Below are positions 17,557 to 26,170 of a stretch of DNA of 64,000 nt, in pieces. The stretch's first letter is position 1. Each line of letters opens with the position of its first letter. The notes beneath the pieces are model-generated. The model had not been told where the DNA came from, searched no databases, and was given only the letters and a program-made list of their open reading frames with translations. A program made the translations under genes and the position numbers. The DNA is from Legionella_C sp963803545 (GTDB taxonomy: Bacteria > Pseudomonadota > Gammaproteobacteria > Legionellales > Legionellaceae), in NCBI GenBank assembly GCA_963803545.1, contig CAWDMX010000001.1, positions 558,001-622,000 on the forward strand, in the 5' to 3' direction.

Positions 17557-19190
17557 GTACTACTATTGAAACGCTGCAAAGCTGGATTGCCGATATGGCG
17601 GCTATCATTAAAGATAATATTGATGGTGAGCCGCATCATTACATTTCGTTTGTGCACGATCCACTGCTTGCTAATTACTTAGTAAGCCTAATTGAAAACA
17701 TTGATGATAATGATAACGAAGAGGAAAGCCCCTACTATTCATCTTGCGTATTTGCGTTGGATATTTGTATAGCACAGCTGCAAACGGCGGTTGAAAGTGG
17801 CAATAAGCTTGCCAATCGCACTTTAGCACAGCTGATGGATCAACTAGCGCAATCGATAAATAAAGATAAACACTCCTTAAGTTTTTGGTTGCCCGTGTTG
17901 AATGCCTTTTACGATGCTCATGTTGAGCTTTCCGATTTTTTGCGCGATGCGTATTTAAATTTAGCAAGTCAAATGGACCAACAGGTTTCTGATGGTGAAG
18001 TGGATCATTTGGACGTTATTCGTAAAATGATTACGGAGTTGTCGGACTTATCAAAATACGATATTGCTGAGAATTTTTTTGCACAAAGCTACGCAATGCC
18101 GATTGATTTTTTTGCAGATTTGATCATTGATTTCTATAGTATCCCTGAAGCGCAAGATATCGCTATATTAGCGCTACTGCATCCCAAAGCCGATATTCGG
18201 GATGCGGTCGTTGAGACATTTGAGCAGATGATTCATACCGTAGTTTTAAGCTCCGAATCCTTATCGCGCTTGCAGCATATTAAATATTGGTATCCTGAAA
18301 ACTATCATCCGTATTTTGAGGAGTGGATTAAAATACAGCGCAAGAAAGGGGTGGTTTTTAATGAAGAATCGCCGTGCACCTATCTCTCAATTAAGGCTAC
18401 AGAAGTCGATGGCAGTGGTGCTCAGGGTATTTTCATTCATCTTAAGCATCAAGGGAAGAACAAGATTTGCGGACTCTTATATAAGCAAAATATGGGGATT
18501 AAAGACGCATGGGTTACACCACCCATGTCCAGTAATGATGTGAAGCAATATTACCAAGATGCCTTTGACGACAGCGTTACCCTTAAAAAAGTGGATGAAG
18601 AATATTTAATTAAAATGACGGAACATTTTTTAGCGCTAACAGTTGCTAATAATGAAGTTCCGGATTTGCATTTATTGGAAATTCAAGAGCTACTGGGAAT
18701 AAATTTTAGACCACGGCTCATCGACGTCCCTACCCAAATCAATGCGCTAAGTGTTTTAATCAATCCTTTTACTAACGATACCTTGAAAGAGTCTCTTAAA
18801 CGGTCGAAGCTCTGGCTTACAACCAAATCGTTTACAGAATCCTGGTATATTGAAAATGCAAACATCGACCGCTTAGTTAATCGCTGCAGCAGTATTGTTG
18901 AGGGTGCAAAAGTTTGCATTATTGAGGAGGCGATTGACGCAGTCTTTTTAAATGAATTGGAAATACACCGCAATACCTGGCTGTTTCATTTTTTATGGAT
19001 GGCATTGTGGGCCAAGGTATGCGCGCGCGCTACGGAAAAAGTGTGGCAGGATAGTTTTTTAATTGCTTATTTAATACACAAAGGTGAACCACTTCACTCC
19101 ATTCCAGTGATGGTCGAAATTTGCCATCAAACCGTTCTTAACAGTATTGAGACAATGAATGAGCGTCGCACCCATCTAAATCGCGAATGA
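17553..19190 (+). CDS. Unrecognised 545-residue acidic, helix-rich cytosolic protein
   Basis: I do not recognise this protein. Its ATG overlaps the thioesterase stop by 4 bases (ATGA), implying translational coupling. It has no signal peptide or clear membrane segment. The first 250 residues are acidic and helical (for example ENIDDNDNEEESP). Residues about 275-330 look like a beta-rich domain (YLSIKATEVDGSGAQGIFIHLKHQGKNKICGLLYKQ), and the C-terminal part is helical with several Trp. The coupling to tex and yciA suggests a housekeeping role rather than an effector. No catalytic motif is visible. Confidence 0.8.
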   Translation: MSTTIETLQSWIADMAAIIKDNIDGEPHHYISFVHDPLLANYLVSLIENIDDNDNEEESPYYSSCVFALDICIAQLQTAVESGNKLANRTLAQLMDQLAQSINKDKHSLSFWLPVLNAFYDAHVELSDFLRDAYLNLASQMDQQVSDGEVDHLDVIRKMITELSDLSKYDIAENFFAQSYAMPIDFFADLIIDFYSIPEAQDIAILALLHPKADIRDAVVETFEQMIHTVVLSSESLSRLQHIKYWYPENYHPYFEEWIKIQRKKGVVFNEESPCTYLSIKATEVDGSGAQGIFIHLKHQGKNKICGLLYKQNMGIKDAWVTPPMSSNDVKQYYQDAFDDSVTLKKVDEEYLIKMTEHFLALTVANNEVPDLHLLEIQELLGINFRPRLIDVPTQINALSVLINPFTNDTLKESLKRSKLWLTTKSFTESWYIENANIDRLVNRCSSIVEGAKVCIIEEAIDAVFLNELEIHRNTWLFHFLWMALWAKVCARATEKVWQDSFLIAYLIHKGEPLHSIPVMVEICHQTVLNSIETMNERRTHLNRE

Positions 19191-19455
19191 GATACAATTG
19201 TGGATAGTTATTTATAGCTTGTGGATAAACTGCTGCCAATACGTTTAAGTTCATCGAAACTACTGATTGCAAGTGCGTTTCCATCTCATCGGTTTTTAAA
19301 ATTTTTAATTAAAGATTGTGGGTAAACTGTTGATTGTATCTAAAAATCATTTTAAAACGGACGGTTAGCAATTTTTTGCAAACCAGGCCGTGGCGAGGGT
19401 TGCGGATGAATACTTTATGCGCTAATCTATTTATCCACTAATTACGGAGAAAATA
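19191..19455. promoter_or_regulatory. AT-rich spacer with four DnaA-box-like sites
   Basis: Four sites match TTATNCACA with zero or one mismatch: 19199-19207 (minus, CTATCCACA), 19220-19228 (minus, TTATCCACA, perfect), 19317-19325 (minus, TTACCCACA) and 19431-19439 (plus, TTATCCACT). A very AT-rich stretch (about 19292-19316) lies between the second and third. This is the arrangement of a DnaA-binding region, but none of the usual origin neighbours (dnaA, rpmH, mnmG) is present. It also holds the csbD promoter. Confidence 0.4.
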
Positions 19456-19659
19456 ATGAACAGCGATATTATTCAAGGTTCTTGGGAACAGGTTAAAGGT
19501 AAAGTACAAGCGACCTGGGGAAAACTTACTGATGATGACATGATGGAAATCAAAGGGGATGCTAAGGCATTATCCGGCAAGCTGCAAAAACATTACGGCT
19601 GGAAAAAAGAAGAAGCTGAAAAATATATTGCTGAATTTAACGACAAAAATCGCGACTAA
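19456..19659 (+). CDS. CsbD-family stress protein
   Basis: A 67-residue protein with the CsbD pattern: IQGSWEQVKGKVQATWGKLTDDD, then IKGDAKALSGKLQKHYGWKKEEAEKYI. CsbD-like proteins are small, abundant, general-stress-induced proteins of unknown mechanism. It has a GGAG motif about 7 bases before the ATG. It converges on a small minus-strand gene, and a hairpin sits directly after its stop. Confidence 0.93.
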   Translation: MNSDIIQGSWEQVKGKVQATWGKLTDDDMMEIKGDAKALSGKLQKHYGWKKEEAEKYIAEFNDKNRD

Positions 19660-19682
19660 AAAAAACCCCGCATTCTGCGGGG
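19658..19682 (-). terminator. Intrinsic terminator for the minus-strand small gene, shared position with csbD 3' end
   Basis: Stem CCCCGCA/TGCGGGG (19666-19672 and 19676-19682) with loop TTC and eight A on the plus-strand left flank (19658-19665). Read on the minus strand, this is a GC stem followed by T8, a canonical terminator, placed 4 bases after the zinc-ribbon-like gene stop. Confidence 0.85.
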
Positions 19683-19686
19683 ATAC

Positions 19687-19848
19687 CTATGTATCCCAAC
19701 GATTCGTTAGCGCGCAAATATCACACACTACCACCTCTTTTAAGTTTTCATTGGCCGTCAAATCATCGTCACCACTGTGCGATAAATTATCATGGTCTTC
19801 AATTTCAATTTTAGCCCCACAATTATCACATGTTTTTAAGCAGGTCAT
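19687..19848 (-). CDS. 53-residue zinc-ribbon-like protein
   Basis: A small gene on the minus strand: ATG at 19848, TAG at 19689-19687. AAGGAAG lies about 6 bases before the ATG, and a T8 terminator follows the stop, so all signals of a real gene are present. The protein has Cys at 3, 7, 10, 42 and 45, forming a CDNC and a CDIC pair separated by an acidic linker (DDDLTANENLKE). The two CxxC pairs should bind one zinc. Function is unknown; small zinc ribbons often contact nucleic acid or proteins. It is divergent from cbpA, whose start is 64 bases away. Confidence 0.75.
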   Translation of the reverse strand: MTCLKTCDNCGAKIEIEDHDNLSHSGDDDLTANENLKEVVVCDICALTNRWDT

Positions 19849-19912
19849 ATTCTTCCTTAAGCGTGCGATTTAGTATAAGGTATTATTATAGTAAATTAGA
19901 TAAAGATTCCCA

Positions 19913-20797
19913 ATGGAATACAAAGATTATTACAAGATTATGGGGCTTGATAGCAACGCGACCCCTGAAGAACTTAAGCGAGCGTACCGCAAATTAGCGC
20001 GTAAATTTCATCCAGATGTGAGCAAAGAGACGAACGCTGAGCAAAAATTTAAAGAGTTAGGCGAGGCTTATGAAACGCTAAAAGACCCAGCCAAACGAGA
20101 TATGTACGATAAATACGGCGCTCAATGGAAGCAACAAGGCTCACAACCACCACCATCACACGCGCACGCACAGCAACCAAGCCATTCAGATTTTGAAGAT
20201 TTTATTAACTCCATGTTTCGTCAGCGTGAGGCGCAAGAAGCATCGTTTCATCAACAGCAAAATCTCGATATTCACGCGAAGTTATCAATAAGTTTGGAAG
20301 ATAGTTTCAACGGCGCTGAAAAAGTGATTCAACTTCCTACCGCCGGTGGCGATGTTCGCTCTGTAAAAGTTAAAATACCGCAGGGAATTACGCCGCATCA
20401 GCAAATACGTTTAAAAGGTCAGGCCAAACAATTAGCCTCGGGTCACGCCGGTGATTTGTACATTGAAATTTTAATTAACCCCCACCCATTTTTTCGCCTA
20501 GAAAATAAAAACATTTTCCTAAACTTACCCGTAAGCCCTTGGGAGGCAACATTAGGATCTACGGTCTCAGTTCCAACCTTGGCTGGACTTGTTAAACTAA
20601 AAATACCTCCGAACAGTCAGAACAACAGCCAGCTTCGACTAAAAGGCAGGGGTTTGCCAGGCAAGCCCGCGGGCGATCAAATTATTAATGTGACTCTAGT
20701 TATTCCTAAAGTATCTAACGAGCAAGTCAATGCTCTTTACAAACAAATTGCTGACGCTATTGACTTTAACCCACGCCAAAGTTTAGGAGTAGACTGA
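19913..20797 (+). CDS. cbpA: CbpA, DnaJ-like co-chaperone / curved-DNA-binding protein
   Basis: A 294-residue protein. The J domain (1-70) has DYYKIMGLDSNATPEELKRAYRKLA and the HPD motif in RKFHPDVSKE. A Gln/His-rich linker follows, then two DnaJ C-terminal beta domains (LSISLEDSFNGAEK to INPHPFFRLENK, and LKIPPNSQNNSQLRLKGRGLPG). There is no Cys-rich zinc domain, which separates CbpA from DnaJ. CbpA helps DnaK and binds curved DNA. Its TGA overlaps the start of cbpM, as in many proteobacteria. Confidence 0.95.
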   Translation: MEYKDYYKIMGLDSNATPEELKRAYRKLARKFHPDVSKETNAEQKFKELGEAYETLKDPAKRDMYDKYGAQWKQQGSQPPPSHAHAQQPSHSDFEDFINSMFRQREAQEASFHQQQNLDIHAKLSISLEDSFNGAEKVIQLPTAGGDVRSVKVKIPQGITPHQQIRLKGQAKQLASGHAGDLYIEILINPHPFFRLENKNIFLNLPVSPWEATLGSTVSVPTLAGLVKLKIPPNSQNNSQLRLKGRGLPGKPAGDQIINVTLVIPKVSNEQVNALYKQIADAIDFNPRQSLGVD

Positions 20798-21084
20798 TGC
20801 GCGATTCTTCACCAACCCCACTAACCGGTGATTGCTGGTTTTATCTGTCCATGCACGAAATTACCCATACGATGAATGTTCCAACGCAAACTATTTTGGA
20901 AATTATTGAGGAAGGGATAATCAACGCGGATAAAGACGCTAAACAGCAGTGGGTCTTTAACAGTGAGTGTTTACGCAAAATTCGAATAGTGCTGCAACTT
21001 ACTAAGGATTTAGGGGTAAATTTGGCCGGTGCAGCATTGGCGATAGATTTGCTGGATGAAATTGAGCAGCTAAAAAAGAAATAA
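20797..21084 (+). CDS. cbpM: CbpM, modulator of CbpA
   Basis: A 95-residue MerR-like helical protein. Its ATG shares one base with the cbpA stop (TGATG). The fold pattern fits CbpM: an N-terminal helix-turn-helix-like part (LSMHEITHTMNVPTQTILEIIEEGII), a Trp in QQWVFNSECLRKI, and a C-terminal helix LDEIEQLKKK. CbpM binds the J domain of CbpA and blocks its DnaK and DNA activities. Assignment rests on position and pattern. Confidence 0.87.
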   Translation: MRDSSPTPLTGDCWFYLSMHEITHTMNVPTQTILEIIEEGIINADKDAKQQWVFNSECLRKIRIVLQLTKDLGVNLAGAALAIDLLDEIEQLKKK

Positions 21085-21283
21085 GTGGATTTAATAGCGA
21101 GCCCACATTGCCTGCCCCCGTTTTACTAACAGGAGTTGGGAAAAAAGCTATCAATAGTTAGCTTGCTCTCGACTTCCACCGGGTTGCATTATAACGAGAA
21201 GGACAAGTCAGCGTCGCTATTGCTCTCACCGTGCGGACTTTGTACGTCCTTTGCAGCGTCAATACTATGAAGTACGTTCAATA

Positions 21284-22182
21284 GATTTCTTGCATAACCA
21301 TTTTTAAAGCTCAAAATTATAAATTCCTGCAATCAAATTAAATCTTAAACCAAATCGTTTTCGTCTATTTCGATAACGATCAGCGACGATTTTAAATCGT
21401 TTAATCATACCAATTACATTTTCATTCAAAACACGCTCACTCGATAATTCACGATTGTTCTTTTTATCCTCTTTGGTCAGTGGGGTCTTTTTCGTTTTTT
21501 TCTTGGGTAATGCTGAATTTTGATGTAACTTATGTATTCCTTGGTAGCCGGTGTCTGTAAGACTTCGAATCTCTGGGTGAATATGAACACCTGATTCCTT
21601 AAACAACCTAAAATCATGCCGCTTACCGTTAGTGAAATTTGTACAAATAACGGTTTTTTTCTTTTTATCTACAATAATTTGTGTCTTTAGCGTGTGTCTC
21701 TTCTTTTTCCCTGAATAAAAATGTTTTTGTTTTTTTTAGGTCGTTCAATGGGCGTTTCAGTCGCATCAATCAGTACAACGTCATATTCAACATCACTTTT
21801 TAACAAGGTTTTACGTCCAGGCAATGAGAATTTTCCATCTTTAATCAGCGTATCTTCAACCCAGCGTATATTACGATAACAAGCACTTTCACTAATCCCA
21901 TAACTACGCGAAATATGAAAGTATGTTCTATATTCGCGCAAATACTCCAACGCCATGAGCAACCTATCTTCGATGCCTAATTTATTAGGCTTACCTCCGT
22001 GAGATTTTAATAGGGCTTCCGCTTCTCTCAAAATGCTTGTCATAACATCAAAAGTTGTACGTTTAACTCCTGTGAGCCTACGAAATCCTTCCGCGGGTTC
22101 CTCTTTTATTTGTTCGAACTTCATCAACTTCCTTGCCAAAAAATAAGAAGTTTAATTAAATGCTGAGGTTATGCAAGAGCTC
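21284..22182 (-). mobile_element. IS5-family (IS427-like) insertion sequence, 899 bp, TA target duplication
   Basis: Ends GATTTCTTGCATAACC (21284-21299) and the inverse of GAGCTCTTGCATAACC (22167-22182) match at 14 of 16 bases. TA flanks both sides (21282-21283 and 22183-22184). The duplication is confirmed because deleting the element plus one TA rejoins the kinase reading frame. The element carries one transposase gene in two overlapping frames, as in the IS427 group of IS5. Confidence 0.88.
21304..22139 (-). CDS. IS5-family transposase, two frames joined by probable -1 frameshift
   Basis: Frame A (22139-21687) holds the N-terminal helix-turn-helix region and the first catalytic Asp (VVLIDATETPIERP). 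Frame B (to 21304) holds the second Asp (SLTDTGYQGIHKL) and the third acid (RVLNENVIGMIKRFKI). The slippery heptamer A AAA AAC (21735-21729) lies in phase in frame A; a -1 slip gives QKHFYSGKKKRHTLK and continues into frame B without a stop. The fused product would be about 279 residues, normal for the group. This is the DDE enzyme that moves the element. An inactivating deletion is the alternative. Confidence 0.82.
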
Positions 22183-23607
22183 TAATAAGCTTTGGTTTGC
22201 TGCGGAAATATCAATGCTAGTATCAGCCGCTAGCGCCGGTCTGTTTTGTACCGTTGGCGACGCCAATGCTAAAACCATCGGATTGGCTTGCAGTGGCAAT
22301 TCAAACAACATTGGTCTTTGGGCAATAGGTGTTTCGTGTAAAATACGGCGCAGCTTGTAGGCGCGATCCCACTCTGGGTGCAGGAAGCTACTTTGTGTAA
22401 TTAATCTATCAATTTCTAAACGAATAGCCTGCTCGGCGCGCGAGTTTAGTATTTGTAAACTTTCTTCAAGCGCGTGGTAATCGGGATTGGGATCGCGAAA
22501 TAAAGCGCTTCTTTTCGCGTCTAAAAAATCTTGTAACAATTCATCTTTAGAATGGGTCGCTTCAATCATGTTTGAAAGTTGTTGAATGTAGATATTTTTA
22601 TCAATCTTCGATTTCTTTTCTAAAAACTGCGTTTTTAAATTTTTCAGTTCTACGTACAGAGTTTGCAACGCCTTGTGATTTTCTCGATTAGCAAGAATCC
22701 AAGGTTTAAAATCGGCAATACTTTCTAATTCTGGATGCTGTGGGTTTTTTTTTTGGAGAAGATAGGTTTGCAAGGCGTTGCAATGACGAAAAAGGCGCTC
22801 ATCTTTTCGAGTGCGGGTTAGAACCGCAAAAGGCGGGAGGTCAAAGGCATATTCCTGAGGGATAACTATTTTTAAAAAAGCTTTCTGTGCTTGCCAAATG
22901 GAATATCGCTTTTGTGGATTTAGAGCGGACATTGCGATAAGTAAATTTCTAATTCCTTCACGCAGTACTTTATTCTCAAGTTGAAAAAGGTCGTTGAAGA
23001 CGGGGTTTACCATTTCTGTGTGCTTGTTCGGTATGAAATGGCTTTCTGCGGGTTGATTCCATAAGCACCCTAAAGCTATCGCTAAACTGTATACATCGCT
23101 TTTATAGTGGGATTTCTTATCAAATGCTTCGCGACTCGCAAATAAAAGGGTGCCGGACACGTCTTTATCACGGCTCCGGTTGCTTTTTGCAAAGCCAAAG
23201 TCAATAAAGTTAACTCGTAAAGGATCGACGCTCACCATGATATTTTCAGGCTTGACATCTTTATGCACCAATCCGCGGCCGGTTACCTGCTCGTGCAGTT
23301 GGTGCAAGCACCACGCCGTAATCTCAAGCAGTTGGCCGACATTCAGACAACCGGTTGCGTTGTTGTTGTCAATCAATTCAGCGAGAGTTATACCCGGCAT
23401 TTTTTTTACTAAATTTGCTACACTGTGGTCGCCGATACGGGTGGTTTTAGTAAGTTTCAAATGCTCGGGGGAAAGAAGCTCTTCCTTATGAGCCTCTCGG
23501 ATTAGTTTGCGAAGTCGGAGGTATTCGTTAGGGTGCTGGATTTTGATAACCCGCGCTTTATTGTCGGACTTAGCAGAAAATGCGTAATTACTCATGTTAC
23601 GCACCAC
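22156..23607 (-). pseudogene. Kinase catalytic fragment between the two insertion sequences
   Basis: This 483-codon frame is the central piece of the interrupted kinase gene. Its first residues (MVRNMS) come from the IS4-type element and its last eight (ELLHNLSI) from the IS5-family element; everything between 23590 and 22183 is kinase. It keeps the ATP-site Lys, HKD, Asn and DFG residues but lacks the Gly-rich loop, so catalytic activity is unlikely. A promoter reading outward from the transposon could still express it. Confidence 0.75.
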
Positions 23608-24738
23608 TACTTGCAGTTTGAATAAAAAGCATTAAAATTCTGCCCATAATTTAGGGAGGGAATAAAATGGATATGCTTGATATTTATAGTGATTATTTGA
23701 TTTTCCAAAACAAATATGCGACAGCTACAGGGTTATCTGATTTGGTTGATGGAGCATTTGCTCATGACAAGGTCACACGATTTCTTCGCTTGAAAGATTA
23801 TGATTCAAAATCACTGTGGGGTTATGTAAAAAAGCCGGTGAGAACTCAAGAGACATCGTGCGGTGTATTGATACTTGATGATTCCATTGAAGAGAAGCCA
23901 TACACGGATGAGAATGAAATTAATTGCTGGCATTACTCCCACGCTAAAGGAACGGTTCTCAAAGGGATAAACATCCTGTCGTGCATGATTCGCTATGATG
24001 ATTTCAGTGTACCAATAGGGTATGAGGTTATCAAAAAAGATATTACTTATTGTGATATAAAAACCCGGAAAACCAGAAGAAAGTCATCAATGACCAAAAA
24101 CCAATTATTCCAACAGCTGATTACTCAGGCCATTACCAACAAAGTGATGTTTGATTATGTATTAGCGGATAATTGGTTTGGCTCGAAGGCCAATATGGTT
24201 CACATCCATAAAGACCTTCACAAATCGTTTATCATTGGGGTTAAGTCTAATCGTACATTAGCTTTATCTGAAAACGATGCCAAAAACGGACGGTATCTAC
24301 AAGTAAAAACAATAGAGCTTGAAGAGAATGTAGCCCACACAGTCTGGCTTAAAGGCCTAGACTTCCCAGTGAGGCTCCTGAAAAAAGTATTCAAAAACGA
24401 AAACGGTTCAACAGGAATTCTCTATCTTGTTTCTAATGACATACACAGTAGTGCCGAACGTCTTTATGAAGTGTACCAGAAACGGTGGCGGATTGAAGAG
24501 TATCACAAATCAATAAAACAAAATGCAAGCCTTACAAAATCACCTACGCGCACCGTCAAAACTCAGTGCAATCATATTTATGCCTCTATAATTGCTTATT
24601 GCAAGCTGGAAATGTTGAAGATAAAAACTCAATTAAATCACTTTGCCATTAAGTATAAATTAATCGTAAGAGCGAACCAGATTGCATGGCAGGAGCTTAA
24701 AAATATGACCAGCTAATTTTCAGTGTGCGTAACATGAG
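23591..24738 (+). mobile_element. IS4-superfamily insertion sequence, 1148 bp, TAATTA target duplication
   Basis: Perfect 14-bp terminal inverted repeats CTCATGTTACGCAC (23591-23604) and GTGCGTAACATGAG (24725-24738) are flanked by TAATTA on both sides (23585-23590 and 24739-24744). Because TAATTA is itself a palindrome, the repeats look 20 bp long. Removing the element and one TAATTA rejoins the kinase codons CCT AAT TAC GCA. One intact transposase gene fills the element. Confidence 0.88.
23667..24716 (+). CDS. IS4/IS701-type DDE transposase
   Basis: A 349-residue intact transposase. First Asp in LILDDSIEEKPY, second Asp in VLADNWFGSKANM, and the C-terminal YREK signature Y-x2-R-x3-E-x6-K in YQKRWRIEEYHKSIK with the third catalytic Glu. 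The frame is full length with an AGGGAGG motif about 7 bases before the ATG, so the element looks recent and possibly active. It is transcribed opposite to the kinase gene it interrupts. Assignment to IS4 versus IS701 needs a database search. Confidence 0.88.
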   Translation: MDMLDIYSDYLIFQNKYATATGLSDLVDGAFAHDKVTRFLRLKDYDSKSLWGYVKKPVRTQETSCGVLILDDSIEEKPYTDENEINCWHYSHAKGTVLKGINILSCMIRYDDFSVPIGYEVIKKDITYCDIKTRKTRRKSSMTKNQLFQQLITQAITNKVMFDYVLADNWFGSKANMVHIHKDLHKSFIIGVKSNRTLALSENDAKNGRYLQVKTIELEENVAHTVWLKGLDFPVRLLKKVFKNENGSTGILYLVSNDIHSSAERLYEVYQKRWRIEEYHKSIKQNASLTKSPTRTVKTQCNHIYASIIAYCKLEMLKIKTQLNHFAIKYKLIVRANQIAWQELKNMTS

Positions 24739-25022
24739 TAATTAGGGGGTGTTAAAACGCCAACTACATTATAAACCGCACCAAAAGTACCTTCCCCTAG
24801 AGCCTCATTGGTGGGTATAACCGCATAGCGGGGCTGGTTTTTTTTTACAGTTTTATAAAAAAATAAATCACAGGTGAGTTGAATTTCTGTTACAACTTCG
24901 TTGATTTCTATCGTATAAGGCTCTAATGCGTAAAATTGCGGTGAGTGGTGATGCTCTATGAGCCGACTTAAAATTCTTTGCTCAGAGAGGCTCATATTGG
25001 GAGGGTCAATCAGGACAGACAT
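24720..25022 (-). pseudogene. Kinase N-terminal fragment upstream of the IS4-type element
   Basis: A 100-codon frame whose first 95 residues are the kinase N-terminus including the Gly-rich loop. It ends five codons inside the IS4-type element. The start has a strong AAGGAG motif, so the native ribosome-binding site survives. Confidence 0.75.
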
Positions 25023-25078
25023 ACGATGCTCCTTAATTTTTATTTAGGCGAAGTTCTGTACAGATTGAACGGTGATCG

Positions 25079-26023
25079 TTATTTGTTATAGTGCGTATAA
25101 TCTTTCATAGCAAATCGATTCCAGGCGCGCATATCTAAAATTGCACCGGCATCTCCCATAAACCCCGCTTTCATCTGCGGAATGTTGTAAAAAAAGACGT
25201 CACTCGCGTCTAATGCTAATGCGTGCTGCCTATCTAACGCGACCACTCGTGCAATAGAATGGTTATGGGTTTTAACAAATACCCGCTTTGCGCGTAAGTA
25301 TCGACCATTAAACTGGGCATGCCCCCACAATTCAACGTCCACTCGGTTGGCAATTCCACCTAATTGTATTTGCGTATCATCCTTAGCGCGAACGGTCAGC
25401 TCATCACTTTTGAGCCAATACAAATCGAGGTGGCCTTTTCCTTGTAAATTCAATTGCTTAACGGTGGCTTTACCGATTAATTGCACATGATGGCTGTCGT
25501 GAATAAATACCGTTAAGTCTGGGCTGTTTATTCCGGTAATTTTGGTATTCCCGGCGCCCGACACGATAATGCTCCGAAGATTGATAGCACCACTAAAAAG
25601 CGTGGTTCCCCCATTGCGTATCGATAGGTCTAGGAGGCCCGAGTTAACGGGCTTACCAACTATTTCACCCTGACCACTGTAGTTAAAAGCGTTTAAATAT
25701 CGGCTGCGACACTCTACGCTTAGCGCGTATCTTGGATAACCAGAGTCGGCGTTGATAATCAGCTTCCCGCCCTTCAAATGGGTTCGTACATGAGCAATAT
25801 CACGCACGTCGCCTTTTAAAATTACCAGTGATTTTTTACTATTCGTGGAAACCTTAACATTTAATTTTCCTACGACATCAAGGGAATTATAGGCGTACTT
25901 AAAAGCACGTGTTTCGGTAGTCGCATTCGTTGCACGGCTAAGGATAGCAGGCCCTAGCGCTGGTTTTTTGACGCAAGCGGTTGATAAAAAAGAAAGTAAA
26001 AGTATGGAAAACCATCGCAGCAT
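25079..26023 (-). CDS. Lipoprotein with DUF2807 (GIN) beta-solenoid domain
   Basis: A 314-residue protein if ATG 26023 is used; a TTG at 26038 would add five residues. Signal hydrophobic run and lipobox LSTAC lead to an N-terminal lipid anchor. The rest is a repetitive beta-strand protein of the DUF2807 type (LDLSIRNGGTTLFSGAINL, IIVSGAGNTKITGI, LNLQGKGHLDLYWL): short strands with repeating Gly and alternating hydrophobics. Such proteins are envelope-associated with unknown function. It lies 56 bases downstream of the kinase N-terminus position on the opposite side of its start, on the same strand. Confidence 0.75.
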   Translation of the reverse strand: MLRWFSILLLSFLSTACVKKPALGPAILSRATNATTETRAFKYAYNSLDVVGKLNVKVSTNSKKSLVILKGDVRDIAHVRTHLKGGKLIINADSGYPRYALSVECRSRYLNAFNYSGQGEIVGKPVNSGLLDLSIRNGGTTLFSGAINLRSIIVSGAGNTKITGINSPDLTVFIHDSHHVQLIGKATVKQLNLQGKGHLDLYWLKSDELTVRAKDDTQIQLGGIANRVDVELWGHAQFNGRYLRAKRVFVKTHNHSIARVVALDRQHALALDASDVFFYNIPQMKAGFMGDAGAILDMRAWNRFAMKDYTHYNK

Positions 26024-26170
26024 AGGTAAATTTCTCAAAATTTTAGTCTTATAACGATAGAGTAAGTTGGCTTTTTACGCAATACAATTAATAGAAAAAC
26101 AGAACTTCTGCCTAAGAGTACTGCAAAATAGGTGGCGTGCGACGCTCATAAAGAATTACTAGCCGCGGTT

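Larger units (their letters stand above)
21189..25022 (-). pseudogene. Eukaryotic-type Ser/Thr protein kinase gene split by two insertion sequences
   Basis: Joining 25022-24739, 23584-22183 and 21281-21189 (one copy of each target duplication) gives exactly 593 codons with one terminal stop. The N-terminus starts at an ATG behind AAGGAG. Kinase features in the restored protein: Gly loop GEGTFGAV (76-83), VAIK-like Lys in RVIKIQ (109), catalytic loop HKDVKPEN (202-209), DFG (223-225), a degenerate APE region (FASREAF) and SDVYSLA. All catalytic residues are present, so the ancestral enzyme was probably active. The C-terminal half (after about residue 330) is helical. It may have been a translocated effector like Legionella LegK proteins; that is inference. 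As it stands, the Gly loop is separated from the catalytic part. Confidence 0.85.
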
